Translations under genes and position numbers: made by a program | The notes under the pieces: model-generated | What the model saw: only the letters and a program-made list of their open reading frames with translations | What the model was told of the DNA's origin: nothing | Database searches by the model: none | In this document: piece after piece, positions 33,194 to 42,538 of the stretch | Layout: every line of letters begins with the position of its first letter | Position numbering within the stretch: position 1 is the stretch's first letter | From: Bog-756 sp963776225 | GTDB lineage: Bacteria; Actinomycetota; Acidimicrobiia; Acidimicrobiales; RAAP-2 | NCBI GenBank assembly: GCA_963776225.1 | Contig: CAVZLL010000001.1 | Location: 372,001 to 436,000, forward strand | DNA length: 64,000 nt | Reading direction: 5' to 3'

Positions 33194-33571
33194 TCAGGGC
33201 CCTGCCTCCGGGATGAGCGTGGTGATGCAGAAGGGGTGGCCTGCGGGGTCGAGCAACACCCGCCACTGCCCCGGGGCGGGCTGCACGTCCGCTCTGCGGG
33301 CGCCGAGGCTGATCGCACGCGCCTCTGTTGCGTCGAGCTCGTCGACGGCCAGCTCCAGGTGCAGCTGCTTGGGCGTCCCCACGTCGGGCCAGTCGGGCGG
33401 CCGGTGCCCGGTGACCCGCTGGGTGGTGAGCAGGATGTCCGCCCCCTCGAGCGCAACGAAGTCCGGCGACTCGAACATCACGGTCAGATCGAGGAGCTCG
33501 CGCCAGAAGGCGGCCAGCTCGGCGGGATCGTCGGAGTCGAGGGAGACCGCTGCCAGCCGGATCGCAGCCAT
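33194..33571 (-). CDS. VOC-superfamily (glyoxalase/bleomycin-resistance-like) protein
   Basis: 125 residues from the ATG at 33571 with GAGGAGG upstream. 'IRLAAVSLDSDDPAELAAFWRELLDLTVMFE', 'LHLELAVDELDATEARAISLGARRADVQP', 'WRVLLDPAGHPFCITT' match the actinobacterial VOC family (PF18029-like), with paired beta-alpha-beta-beta-beta units. The DPAGHPFC segment near the end is characteristic. Ligand unknown. It ends 48 bases before the regulator promoter, so it is probably a separate transcription unit. Confidence 0.88.
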   Translation of the reverse strand: MAAIRLAAVSLDSDDPAELAAFWRELLDLTVMFESPDFVALEGADILLTTQRVTGHRPPDWPDVGTPKQLHLELAVDELDATEARAISLGARRADVQPAPGQWRVLLDPAGHPFCITTLIPEAGP

Positions 33572-33777
33572 CGTCCTCCTCGCGGTCGTCCATCGCTTGC
33601 GAGCCGTCCCATCATGGCGCGCCCCCGAGCCGTTCGCCCGGGTGACCGCCGCCGGTGGCGATCCCGTGGTTCCGGGGTGGCCCGGGACCCGGTGCACGGG
33701 TCCGCGCGGACGAATAAGGTGGCGCGGGCGCAGGTCGGAAGGGGAGTCGGCCTGGGCAGAAGGGGGTAGCCAGAGCC

Positions 33778-35835
33778 GTGCAGCGATCACCCTGCGGCGA
33801 TGTCCGCAACGTCGCCCTCGTCGGTCACTCCGGTGCCGGCAAGACCTCGCTGGCGGAAGCGCTGCTCTTCGCCACCGGCGCCACCACCAGGCAGGGGCGG
33901 GTGGAGGACGGCTCGACGGTGACCGACTTCGAGCCCGAAGAGATCAAGCACCACATGTCGATGTCGCTCGCGCTCGCTCCGACCGTTGCGGCCGGGGTCA
34001 AGCTCAACATCATCGACACGCCGGGCTATGCCGACTTCTTCGGGGAGGTCCGGGCCGCCTGCTCGGTGGTCGACTCGGTGGTCGTGGTGGTGAGCGCGGT
34101 CGAGGGGATCGAGGCGCAGACGGAAGCGGCCTGGGAGCTCGCCTCCGAGCTCGGGCTCCCGCGGTTCGTCTTCGTCAACAAGCTCGACCGCGAACAGGCG
34201 AGGTTCGATCGCACGCTGGCGGCGCTCGTGGAGCGGTTCGGCGCGGGCATCGCCCCGTTGGAGCTGCCCATCGTCGGTGACCCCGGCCTTGTCGGGATCG
34301 CCGACCTGCTCACCGACACCGCTCTCTTCTACGACGGCGGGACCGCCCGGCCCGGCCCGATCCCCGAGGACCTGGAGGCGACCGAGCACCAGGTGCGCGA
34401 GCAGCTGGTCGAAGGGATCGTGGTCGGCGACGATGACCTCATGGTGCGCTACCTCGACGGTGACACCCCCTCGGCCGCCGAGCTCGAGGACTCGCTTGCC
34501 GGCGGGGTCACCCAGGGCGTGGTGTTCCCGGTCATCTGCGGATCGGCCACCACCGGGGTGGGCATCGACCGCCTGGCCACCCTGCTGGCCGAGATCGCGC
34601 CGGCCCCCGACGCCCGGCCTCCGATCGAGGTACGCGCCGGCGATTCGATGCACCCGGTTCCCTGCGACCCGGCCGGGCAGCCGCTCACCCGCGTGTTCAA
34701 GACGCTCTCCGACCCCTACGTGGGGAAGGTCTCGCTCATGCGCGTCCTCTCGGGGACGCTCCGACCGGACAGCGTCCTCACCAACCCGCGTACCCACCGG
34801 GAGGAGCGGCTCCACGTGCTCGAGCTGCTCCGGGGCAAGCAGGCCGAGCCGGTCAAGGAGGCGCGGGCGGGGGACATCGTGGCCGTCCCCAAACTCGCCG
34901 AGGTCAACACCGGCGACACCCTGGCACCACGGGGCACCCCGATCGTCCTCCCGGCGCCACCGACCGAGCCGGCGGTCCTCTCGATCAGCCTGCGGCCGAA
35001 GTCGAAGAGTGACGAGGACAAGCTCATGATCGGCCTCCACCGCCTCCAGGAGGAGGACTCGGTGCTGGTCGTCGAGCGCAACGACGAGACGCACCAGACC
35101 ATCCTGCGGGGTACGGGCGAGACGCACCTCGCGGTCGCCAGGGAACGCCTCGAGCGCAAGTTCGGGGTGGAGGTGGTGAGCGAGGAGGTGCGGATCGCCT
35201 ACCGCGAGACGATCACCGCGCCGGCCGAAGGAGAGGGGAGGTACAAGAAGCAGACCGGGGGCCACGGGCAGTTCGGGGTGGCCTCCATCCGCATCGAGCC
35301 CCTCGAACGCGGCGCCGGGTTCCGGTTCGTCGACAAGGTGGTCGGCGGGGCCATCCCGAGGCAGTACATCCCGGCGGTGGAGAAGGGGGTCGTCGAGGCC
35401 ATGGAGAGCGGGGTCCACGGGTTCCCGGTGGCCGACGTGCAGGTGACCTGCACCGACGGGAAGCACCATCCGGTCGACTCGTCGGAGATGAGCTTCAAGA
35501 TGGCCGGGTTGCTCGCCTTCCGGGAGGCGATGGCCAAGGCCGGGCCGGTGCTGCTCGAGCCGATCTCGCTCATCGAGGTGACCGTTCCCTCCACCCTCCA
35601 GGGCAACGTGCTCGGTGACCTCAACTCGCGACGGGGAAGGGTGCAGGGGACCGACACCGTGGACGGGGGGGTGCAGCGGATCACCGCCCTCGTTCCCGCT
35701 GCCGAGATCCAGCGGTACGCGGTCGACCTCCGGTCGCTGACCGGGGGGCGGGGTCGCTTCCGGACCGAGCACTACAGCTACGACGTGCTGCCGCCCAACT
35801 TCGCCGAACGGATGGCCAAGGCCGCGTCGAGCTGA
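33778..35835 (+). CDS. fusA2: Elongation factor G-like protein (EF-G2)
   Basis: 685 residues, GTG start with an AGAAGGGGG site upstream. G1 GHSGAGKT, G3 DTPGYADF and G4 NKLD are intact, followed by EF-G domains II-V ('PLTRVFKTLSDPYVGKVSLMRVLSG', 'GETHLAVARERLERKFGVEV', 'GHGQFGVASIRIEPL', 'DLNSRRGRVQGTD'). The DTPGY instead of DTPGHVDF and the replaced switch I mark it as the EF-G2 paralog typical of Actinobacteria, not the translocase FusA. Its role in vivo is not settled; the mycobacterial relative lacks clear ribosome-dependent GTPase activity as far as I recall. Confidence 0.88.
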   Translation: MQRSPCGDVRNVALVGHSGAGKTSLAEALLFATGATTRQGRVEDGSTVTDFEPEEIKHHMSMSLALAPTVAAGVKLNIIDTPGYADFFGEVRAACSVVDSVVVVVSAVEGIEAQTEAAWELASELGLPRFVFVNKLDREQARFDRTLAALVERFGAGIAPLELPIVGDPGLVGIADLLTDTALFYDGGTARPGPIPEDLEATEHQVREQLVEGIVVGDDDLMVRYLDGDTPSAAELEDSLAGGVTQGVVFPVICGSATTGVGIDRLATLLAEIAPAPDARPPIEVRAGDSMHPVPCDPAGQPLTRVFKTLSDPYVGKVSLMRVLSGTLRPDSVLTNPRTHREERLHVLELLRGKQAEPVKEARAGDIVAVPKLAEVNTGDTLAPRGTPIVLPAPPTEPAVLSISLRPKSKSDEDKLMIGLHRLQEEDSVLVVERNDETHQTILRGTGETHLAVARERLERKFGVEVVSEEVRIAYRETITAPAEGEGRYKKQTGGHGQFGVASIRIEPLERGAGFRFVDKVVGGAIPRQYIPAVEKGVVEAMESGVHGFPVADVQVTCTDGKHHPVDSSEMSFKMAGLLAFREAMAKAGPVLLEPISLIEVTVPSTLQGNVLGDLNSRRGRVQGTDTVDGGVQRITALVPAAEIQRYAVDLRSLTGGRGRFRTEHYSYDVLPPNFAERMAKAASS

Positions 35836-35857
35836 CGCCGCGCGGCCGGGCGGAGCG

Positions 35858-37261
35858 CTACCTGCTGGCCCCGGGAGCCTCGGCCCCTCTCGGCTCCCAC
35901 CCGGCAGAGGCACCTGGCATCCCGAGCGTCTCGTTCCACAACATGCCCCGGGCATCGGTCGACCGTTTGGCTGCGTACATCGCCACATCCGCGCGGGCGA
36001 GGGCCTCGGCGGGATCCATGGCCCGGTCCACGTGGACCGCGCCGACCGATGCGGAGACCGGGAAGGTCACCGGACCGGAGCGGAAGTGCCAGGACATCTC
36101 CTGGGCGATGCGGGCGACGACCGTCTGCGCGGCCTCGCGGTTCGGGACGTCCCTGCAGACGGCCACGAACTCGTCGCCGCCGATCCGCCCCACGCCGTCA
36201 CCGGGACGGACCGCGCCCTGGAGCCGCATCGCGGTCTCCATCAGCAACGCGTCCCCCCCGGCGTGGCCGAGCAGGTCGTTCTGGACCTTCATCCCGTCGA
36301 CATCGACGAAGACCACGGCGATCCCCCCGGGGACGCGGAGCTCCTCTTGGAGCAGCCCGAGAACGGCCGCCCGGTTGAGGCATCCGGTCAGCGGGTCGGT
36401 GGACGCCTGATGCTTCAGCTCCGACACGACCTGTACGCGCTCGGTGACGTCCTCGACCGAGAGCACGATGCCAGCCGGGCCCTCCGCGTCGGCGGCCAGG
36501 CCCCGGAGGGCGATCTCGAGCGTCCTGGTCACCACGGGCCCATGCGCGGTCGATGCGACGAACACCGTTTCCTGATTGCTCCCCATGACCGCCTCGAACT
36601 TCTCGCCCGCGACGACGGCATCCGTCTCGTCGAGCCCGGGGAGACCGTCCGCGATCCGCATCCCGCTGCGGAGTCCGAGCAGGACCGAGCACTGGGAATT
36701 GGCGTAGCGGACCACACCATCGGAGGAGACGTAGGCGACCCCGGTGGTGAGCCCCTCGGCCAGGCGCCGCAGGAGCCGCTCCCCCGACCGGATCGACCGG
36801 ATGGCCTTGAGCTCGAACCCGCCGTGACCGACCGACCCGGATGCGCCCTCCGCCTTGCCGAGCGCGACCAGCGTGCACTCGACGTATCCGTCCTGTTCGA
36901 TGAGGTTGCGGTTGGTCACCTCGACCAGGATCCACGATCCGTCGGCATGGCTGTGGCGGTAGTGGACCACCTGGGCCGCACCGGGCTGCTCGAGGAGCGC
37001 CATCCAGAGGGCGACCGTGGAGTCGTGGTCGTCCGGGTGGATGAAGTCGAGCGAGCGGGCACCTACCAGGTCCGCCGGCGCCCAGCCGAGCACCTCGGTG
37101 ACCGTCTCGGTGCAGGAGAGGATGCCCCCGAAGGCGTCCTTGCGCATCGAGACCGCCGTCCGTGCCTGCGATTCATCGCCCTCCATCCCTGCTCTATCGA
37201 CGTTCGCGGCGAGTTCCTTGATCCCCGTCGGGCAGAGCGGGCGAACCAGATCGTTGCTCAC
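35858..37261 (-). CDS. PAS-PAS-GGDEF diguanylate cyclase
   Basis: 467 residues if begun at GTG 37261, 13 bases after the stress-protein stop; the high third-position GC of the extra codons supports this over the ATG at 37186. First PAS: 'TVTEVLGWAPADLVGARSLDFIHPDDHDS'; second PAS: 'GVAYVSSDGVVRYANSQCSVLLG'. The C-terminal GGDEF domain has the intact GGDEF catalytic motif (RIGGDEFVAV). Exactly five residues before it is RPGD, a standard RxxD inhibitory site, so product feedback is expected. No EAL domain. Makes c-di-GMP in response to a cytoplasmic signal, since no membrane helix is present. Confidence 0.9.
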   Translation of the reverse strand: MSNDLVRPLCPTGIKELAANVDRAGMEGDESQARTAVSMRKDAFGGILSCTETVTEVLGWAPADLVGARSLDFIHPDDHDSTVALWMALLEQPGAAQVVHYRHSHADGSWILVEVTNRNLIEQDGYVECTLVALGKAEGASGSVGHGGFELKAIRSIRSGERLLRRLAEGLTTGVAYVSSDGVVRYANSQCSVLLGLRSGMRIADGLPGLDETDAVVAGEKFEAVMGSNQETVFVASTAHGPVVTRTLEIALRGLAADAEGPAGIVLSVEDVTERVQVVSELKHQASTDPLTGCLNRAAVLGLLQEELRVPGGIAVVFVDVDGMKVQNDLLGHAGGDALLMETAMRLQGAVRPGDGVGRIGGDEFVAVCRDVPNREAAQTVVARIAQEMSWHFRSGPVTFPVSASVGAVHVDRAMDPAEALARADVAMYAAKRSTDARGMLWNETLGMPGASAGWEPRGAEAPGASR

Positions 37262-37274
37262 GCAACTACTGAGC

Positions 37275-38021
37275 TCAGGTGACGGGGACGAGCAGAATCG
37301 GGACCGGGCTGCGGCCGACGATCTCCCGGGCCACCGCACCCCGGCCCGGGTCGTCGCTGTGCGGCCAGCCCACCGCCACCAGCTCAGACCGGAGCGTCCC
37401 GATTGCTCCGAGCACCTCGCTCGCAGGCACGCCGAGCCGCAGCTCGAGCCGAACCTCCACCGCGCCGTGCAGGTGGCGCGCGAGGTACTCGCGTGCATAG
37501 GCGGCGCTCTCGTGCTGCACCTGATCGGTGAACATCGGGACCTCTTCGTCGACGTGGACGACGACGATCTCGAGCGAGGCGTCGGTGGCGATCCCGATCA
37601 TCCGCTCGAGCGCCTGTGCCTTGTCGGGACTGCCCTCGGTGGCGACCAGGATCCTGGTGAACGTGCCCGGCGGCTCGGCCTCGGGCGGGACCAGGACGAC
37701 CGCGGTGTCGGTCCGGTGGGCGACCGCGATCGCCAGGTGCCCAGCCGGTCTGGGCCCACCGACGGTGTCGCGCGCGCCGAGCACCAGGCCCACGACGTCC
37801 GGGTCGGCCGAGGTCAGGAGCAGCTGCTCGAGGGGGTCCCCGGTCAGCAGCTCGAGGGGTACCCCGCGTGCAGCGGCGGACGCGATGGCTGTCTGGTCCC
37901 CGTCCTCGATCACGTGGACGGCTTCGGCGGCGCAGCCGAGTGCGGAGGCGGTCGCGCAGCAGGCGGCCAGCACCGGGCGCGCTGCGGCCGAATTGTCGAT
38001 GGCCGCGAGGATCTTCTTCAT
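37275..38021 (-). CDS. Universal stress protein, two tandem UspA domains
   Basis: 248 residues from the ATG at 38021, with GGGAGG seven bases upstream and overlapping the GH65 stop (ATGA). Two UspA-like halves: 'KKILAAIDNSAAARPVLAACCAT' and 'TRILVATEGSPDKAQALERMIGIATDASLEIVVVHV'. The second half ends in a variant ATP loop 'GWPHSDDPGRGAVAREIVGRSPVPILLVPV'. Tandem-Usp proteins are common in Actinobacteria and often bind ATP. Coupling to GH65 and the diguanylate cyclase suggests a stress-linked carbon-store response; this is inference. Confidence 0.88.
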   Translation of the reverse strand: MKKILAAIDNSAAARPVLAACCATASALGCAAEAVHVIEDGDQTAIASAAARGVPLELLTGDPLEQLLLTSADPDVVGLVLGARDTVGGPRPAGHLAIAVAHRTDTAVVLVPPEAEPPGTFTRILVATEGSPDKAQALERMIGIATDASLEIVVVHVDEEVPMFTDQVQHESAAYAREYLARHLHGAVEVRLELRLGVPASEVLGAIGTLRSELVAVGWPHSDDPGRGAVAREIVGRSPVPILLVPVT

Positions 38022-41002
38022 GAGCGTGCCTCCCATCGGGCCCCATGACGGCGGAACCGGATCGTTCCGGGTCGTACGAGGTACGGGGTGCCGCCGACCA
38101 CGACCGAGACCGGGCGGTCCGTACGGATGCGCAATGTGGCCCGCTCGACGCGCACCCGGAGCGCGCTCCCCCGGAACCGGACGCGCAGCTCGAGGGCCGT
38201 CCACGAGGGAGGGAGGACCGGGTCGACGTGCAGCTGGCCTGCCCACGGACGGAGCCCCAGGAATCCGAATGCGAGCGCCTGCCAGAGACCGCCCATGGTG
38301 GCCAGGTGCAGGCCCTGGGCGGTCGAGCCGGTCAGGTCGTCGAGGTCCATCCGTACAGCCAGGCGCAGTCCGCGGAGCGCCCCCTCGAATTCACGCGCCC
38401 TGGCCAGTAGCGAGGCGTGGATCGCCGGCGACAGCGAGCTCCCGTGCGCGGTGCGCGGCTCATAGAAGCGGAGGTTCGGTTCGAGGCTGCCGGGCACCAC
38501 CTCGTCGGGAACCAGATGGTGGAGCATGAGGACGTCCGCCTGCTTGATGACCTGTGCCCCGCTGGTGCGCTCGGCTCCGAGCAGCAGGTCGGCCGCGATC
38601 GGACGCTGCGCGAGCTCGGCGATGATCAACGGCTCGAGCCGGTTGAAGCCCGCGAACTGCTCGTAGACGCCGGTGTCGGCGTCGTAGCCGTCGTAGATGG
38701 CCTCCGCCAGGTTGCGCCAGCGGCGGGTCTCCCCCGGCAGCACCGCCCCGTCGGCAGCGTCGGCGGCGTCGGCGGCGCGGCGTAGGTTCCATCGGGCCAT
38801 CACGTTGGTGAACGCGTCGTCGTCCACCGGCTCGTGGTACTCGTCGGGCCCCTCCACCCCGTAGAGATGGGCCATCCCGTCCCGGTCGACCCGGAACCTC
38901 GACGCCCAGTAGCGGGCAGTTTCCACAAGGAGCGTGAGGAACGGCCCGCGGGCGAACTCCTCGTCCCCGGTCCAGTCCAGGTAGGTGCACGCCGCCCAGG
39001 GCACCTCGGCGACGATGTGCTCCTCGAGCTGGCCGGTACGGATGGGCACGATCCGGCCCGCACGGTCCGTCGCGCTGGTCGGTGTCACGTCCCGACCAGT
39101 CCGCGCGGACTCCCACGGGAATCGGGCGCCGGCGTGTCCCGCCGCGCGGGCCGCATCGATGGCCGCCGGGAGCCGACGGATGCGGTACTCGAGGATGGCA
39201 CGGGCGGCGGGCGGGTGCGTCGCGGCGAGGAACGGCAGGACGAAGGTGTCCGCGTCCCAGAAGACGTGACCGCTGTACCCGGGCCCGCTCAGCCCGCGTG
39301 CTCCGACCGCGGTCTCGCCGGTGTCGGCCGCCGCCGACATGAGATGGAACAGCGCGAACCGCACTGCCAGCTGGAGCTCTTCGTCCCCCTCGACGACGAC
39401 ATCGGCGTGCTCCCAGCGCTGTGCCCACGCCCGCCGGTGCTCTGCCAGCAGACGGTCGAAGCCGACCTCGGAGACCCGCCCGAGCGCGTCGACCGTCGTG
39501 GGCAGATCGGGACGGGTGTCCGGATCGGCGCGGTAGGCGGCCACCCGGTCGACGACAGCTCGTCCGACACCGGGCTCGTCACGGGTGGGTCGACGGGTGT
39601 ACCGGGTCTGAATCGCCGCCGCGGCGATGCCACCGGTGGAGGCGGGGGCATCGACCCAGCGGATCGCGCCGGCCCTGCCCGACCGGGCGAGTGGGGCACC
39701 CTCGGGCGGGCGGAGCGGTGGGCCGGACCGCAGTCCCCGCGGGCACTCGGCCCGGAGCACCGCGGTGGTCGGGCGGGCGAGCGAGAGGAAGCGGACGCTG
39801 TCGACGGCGTCGGAGCCGGTGCCGGTTTGTTCGTGGAGGATCCCGGTCCGCAGGTCGAGGATCCGCCGCACCGGCGCCGTGCCGTCCCCCCGCCCGAGCT
39901 CGAAGACGACCGGGCCACCCGCCAGACGGGTCCCGGGGCCCGTGCCGTCGTAGACGCCGGAGGCGATCGTCCAGGGACGCCGTTGCGGCTGGCTCAGCAG
40001 GGGTGACCCGCCCATCCCGACGTGACCGTCGGCCAGGCTCACGAGCGCCTCTGCGACCCGTTGGGTCTCCGGATCGTCCTCCAGCTCGAGGGACCACCCG
40101 GGCCGGGTCACGGCCTCGGGAAGGGCACGCTGACGCCGGCGCCGCAGCTGGTCGACGAGCAGTCCGTTCAGGCGCGACTTGCCCCCCGGGAGCGGGGTCA
40201 CGTCGGGATGCGGCGAGATGCCGCCGCCATTGATGAGGACGAAGGTGGCGAGCCTCACGTCGGGGGCGACGACCGGAGGGGGACGGACCGGCATGGCGGC
40301 CAGCCCGTCGACGACGACCAGGGCGGTCTGGGGGTCGACACCCCGTCGCCAGAGCTCCCGCAGCACGCCGAGTGCCACGTCGCCCGCATCCTCGGCAGCG
40401 ATCTGCACGGTGGTCCCGTCGACCAGCACCCGGGGGTCGTCGAGGCCGACCTCCCGTGCGGCATCCACCGCCAGGTCGGTCAGGTGGGGGGGGCCGGAGA
40501 TGCCGTGGGCGTACAGGAGCTGCGCGAGCCCGGGTCCGTCTGGTCCGTCCGTCTCGTCCGTCGTGTCCGTCGTGTCCGCGACGTACCGTCCGAGGGCCAC
40601 CGTCACCACCTGGGCGTCGCCCTGCCGCGGAAGCCTCGCCGCGGTGACGCCGAGCCGGACCAGCGAGTCAACCAGCGCGTCGCCTGCCCGGTCGATGACG
40701 GTCCCGTCCAACTGGCGGGACGGTTCGGTCATTCGGTCGGTGCCGGATGGCTCGAGGACGCGGCCGCCACCGCCGCGGCTGTCGGCAAGGACGATCATGC
40801 CTGCGGCCGGGGCGGGCCGGCCGAGGCGTTCCGCAAGTCGCTCGACCGGTGCCGGCGCGACCCAGGCCACCGACGCCCCGGCCTCACCGAGGGCCACCAT
40901 GGCCTGCGCGGTCCGCTCGGAGACGTCCGCTGTCGCGCTCCAGAGCACGAAGGCTTCGAAGCGGCGGTCCAGTCCGGAGACACCGCCCGCTGCATCGCTC
41001 AC
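38018..41002 (-). CDS. Glycoside hydrolase family 65 disaccharide phosphorylase with HAD-like N-domain
   Basis: 994 residues from GTG 41002, overlapping the HAD gene stop (GTGA). GH65 signature 'VFWDADTFVLPFLAATHPPAARAILEYR' and catalytic acid in 'GVEGPDEYHEPVDDDAFTN' (near residue 720), with the phosphate-binding 'TAHGSSLSPAIHASLL'. The first ~150 residues resemble a HAD-IIB domain whose nucleophile DxD is replaced by LWSA, so it is probably inactive. Phosphorolyses an alpha-glucosyl disaccharide (trehalose, maltose or kojibiose) to beta-glucose-1-phosphate. The adjacent beta-phosphoglucomutase would convert that to glucose-6-phosphate, which strongly supports the phosphorylase reading over a hydrolase. 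Confidence 0.92.
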   Translation of the reverse strand: MSDAAGGVSGLDRRFEAFVLWSATADVSERTAQAMVALGEAGASVAWVAPAPVERLAERLGRPAPAAGMIVLADSRGGGGRVLEPSGTDRMTEPSRQLDGTVIDRAGDALVDSLVRLGVTAARLPRQGDAQVVTVALGRYVADTTDTTDETDGPDGPGLAQLLYAHGISGPPHLTDLAVDAAREVGLDDPRVLVDGTTVQIAAEDAGDVALGVLRELWRRGVDPQTALVVVDGLAAMPVRPPPVVAPDVRLATFVLINGGGISPHPDVTPLPGGKSRLNGLLVDQLRRRRQRALPEAVTRPGWSLELEDDPETQRVAEALVSLADGHVGMGGSPLLSQPQRRPWTIASGVYDGTGPGTRLAGGPVVFELGRGDGTAPVRRILDLRTGILHEQTGTGSDAVDSVRFLSLARPTTAVLRAECPRGLRSGPPLRPPEGAPLARSGRAGAIRWVDAPASTGGIAAAAIQTRYTRRPTRDEPGVGRAVVDRVAAYRADPDTRPDLPTTVDALGRVSEVGFDRLLAEHRRAWAQRWEHADVVVEGDEELQLAVRFALFHLMSAAADTGETAVGARGLSGPGYSGHVFWDADTFVLPFLAATHPPAARAILEYRIRRLPAAIDAARAAGHAGARFPWESARTGRDVTPTSATDRAGRIVPIRTGQLEEHIVAEVPWAACTYLDWTGDEEFARGPFLTLLVETARYWASRFRVDRDGMAHLYGVEGPDEYHEPVDDDAFTNVMARWNLRRAADAADAADGAVLPGETRRWRNLAEAIYDGYDADTGVYEQFAGFNRLEPLIIAELAQRPIAADLLLGAERTSGAQVIKQADVLMLHHLVPDEVVPGSLEPNLRFYEPRTAHGSSLSPAIHASLLARAREFEGALRGLRLAVRMDLDDLTGSTAQGLHLATMGGLWQALAFGFLGLRPWAGQLHVDPVLPPSWTALELRVRFRGSALRVRVERATLRIRTDRPVSVVVGGTPYLVRPGTIRFRRHGARWEARS

Positions 41003-41730
41003 GGCACGAGCTCGGCGAGGTCGCTCACCACGATGTCGGCCCCATGGGCGCGGAGCTGGGCGGCCTGCCCGCTGTGGTCGACACCGACCACGAGGCCGAA
41101 GTGCCCGGAGCGGCCGGCCTCCACCCCGGCCAGTGCGTCCTCGACGACCACGGCGGACGCCGGTGGGACCCCGAGCATCCGTGCCGCCTCGAGATAACTG
41201 TCCGGCGCCGGCTTCCCTGCCAGGTGCCGCTCGCGTACAACCGTGCCGTCCACGCACTCGTCGAAGAGCGCGGTGACCCCGGCGGCAACCAGAACCGCCC
41301 GCGTGTTCTCGCTGGCCGAGACCACCGCCGTGCGGACCCCGGCGTCGCGCAGGGCATGCACCAGGGTGACCGACCCGTCGAACAGGGTGATCCCGCTGGT
41401 CTCGATGAGCGCGTGGAGCAGGTCGTTCTTGCGGTTGGCGATCCCCGCGACCGTCTGTTCCGAAGGGGGGTCACCGGGATCCCCCTCTGGCAGCTCGATC
41501 CCCCTCGAGTGCAGGAAGGTGCGTATCCCGTCGGCGCGCGGCCTGCCGTCCACGTAGCGGAGGTAGTCGTCGACCTGATCGAAGGGCGGAACGGATGCGT
41601 CCGACCGGGTGGCCCACTCGGCGAGGACCGGGTCGAGGGCGCGCTTCCACGCCGTCGCGTGCAGGACCGCGGTGTCGGTGAGTACGCCGTCGAGATCGAA
41701 CAGCCAGGCGTCGAAGTCGGTGAGGTTCAT
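40999..41730 (-). CDS. Beta-phosphoglucomutase (HAD superfamily)
   Basis: 243 residues, ATG start. 'WLFDLDGVLTDTAVLHATAWKRALD' carries the nucleophile and acid/base Asp pair. 'FDQVDDYLRYVDGRPRADGIRTFL' is the cap with the substrate loop typical of bPGM. 'AVVSASENTRAVL', 'GKPAPDSYLEAARMLGVPPASAVVVEDALAGVEAG' complete motifs II-IV. Converts beta-glucose-1-phosphate to glucose-6-phosphate through a bisphosphate intermediate. First gene of the unit with GH65, UspA and the diguanylate cyclase. Confidence 0.92.
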   Translation of the reverse strand: MNLTDFDAWLFDLDGVLTDTAVLHATAWKRALDPVLAEWATRSDASVPPFDQVDDYLRYVDGRPRADGIRTFLHSRGIELPEGDPGDPPSEQTVAGIANRKNDLLHALIETSGITLFDGSVTLVHALRDAGVRTAVVSASENTRAVLVAAGVTALFDECVDGTVVRERHLAGKPAPDSYLEAARMLGVPPASAVVVEDALAGVEAGRSGHFGLVVGVDHSGQAAQLRAHGADIVVSDLAELVP

Positions 41731-41808
41731 GCTGCGCCCCGGTGGCAGACCATCCGGGCCGTGGGCCCGGACGAAGCCTGCCCCGGGGGTCGCCGGCACG
41801 CGGTGCCC

Positions 41809-42252
41809 TCACCCACCTTCAGGCGGTCGGAGGCGCCGACCGGTGACCACGTCACCACGCAGGTGCACGAGCCGGTGGCCGGGCTCGGCCACGCGCGGCC
41901 GGGGCAGGAAGCGCTCGTGCGAGCTGTCCTCCAGCTCGGACGCCAACCCGCGCACGAGCACGCTCCACCGTCCCTCGGAGGCGGGGTCCCCCGAACGCCG
42001 CCCGCCGCTGTCCACCTGGAAGGCCACCATCCGCCCGTCGATCCGGGTGAACAGGCTCTCGCCCACCTGGATCAGCACGTCGGAATCGTTGACCGCGTAG
42101 TCGAGTGGGAGCACCAGCGGCGCGCCCTCCGTCCCCACGCCAAGGTGTCCTGGGAGCTGCGCCTTCGAGCCGAGCGCGAGCAGTCGCCGGCACTCACCGA
42201 GCTGCAGCACCTCCGAACCCCGGCTGTCGATCCACACAGGCGCATTCTTCAA
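41809..42252 (-). CDS. Pyridoxamine-5'-phosphate-oxidase-like flavin/F420-binding protein
   Basis: 147 residues. 'LQLGECRRLLALGSKAQLPGHLGVGTEGAPLVLPLDYAVNDSDVLIQVGESLFTRIDGRMVAFQVDS' is the split-barrel PNPOx_2 pattern common in Actinobacteria. These bind FMN or F420, or act as small regulatory proteins; no PLP-specific residues are apparent. Separated by 78 bases from the HAD gene on the same strand. Exact activity unknown. Confidence 0.85.
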   Translation of the reverse strand: MKNAPVWIDSRGSEVLQLGECRRLLALGSKAQLPGHLGVGTEGAPLVLPLDYAVNDSDVLIQVGESLFTRIDGRMVAFQVDSGGRRSGDPASEGRWSVLVRGLASELEDSSHERFLPRPRVAEPGHRLVHLRGDVVTGRRLRPPEGG

Positions 42253-42352
42253 GGTGCCGGGAGAGGAGGCAAGGGCCGATGGTCCCGTAGTCCCCCGACG
42301 GCGGCCGGCGGTCGGTGTGCCTACCGGCCGTCGGTGCCGCTGCGGGTGGGCG

Positions 42353-42538
42353 TCACCTCGGTCTGCCGCCCGCCCAGACCAGCCACTGCTCGCGTGCGAC
42401 GGTCTCCAGGCTCTCGGCCTCGGCTTCGAGCTCCTCGGCCTGCAGGCGCAGATCGAGGGCGACCGCCCGCAATTTCTCGACCTTGGCGGTCAGATCGTCC
42501 CGGCGCTCGAAGATCCGCTCGATCGACCATTCGTGCAT
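42353..42538 (-). CDS. Small coiled-coil protein, 61 residues
   Basis: ATG at 42538. 'MHEWSIERIFERRDDLTAKVEKLRAVALDLRLQAEELEAEAESLETVAREQW' has a continuous heptad pattern (L/V at a and d) rich in E and R, predicting one long helix. No family recognised. The ribosome site is weak, so translation is uncertain, but the strong heptad pattern on this strand argues it is coding. Confidence 0.5.
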   Translation of the reverse strand: MHEWSIERIFERRDDLTAKVEKLRAVALDLRLQAEELEAEAESLETVAREQWLVWAGGRPR

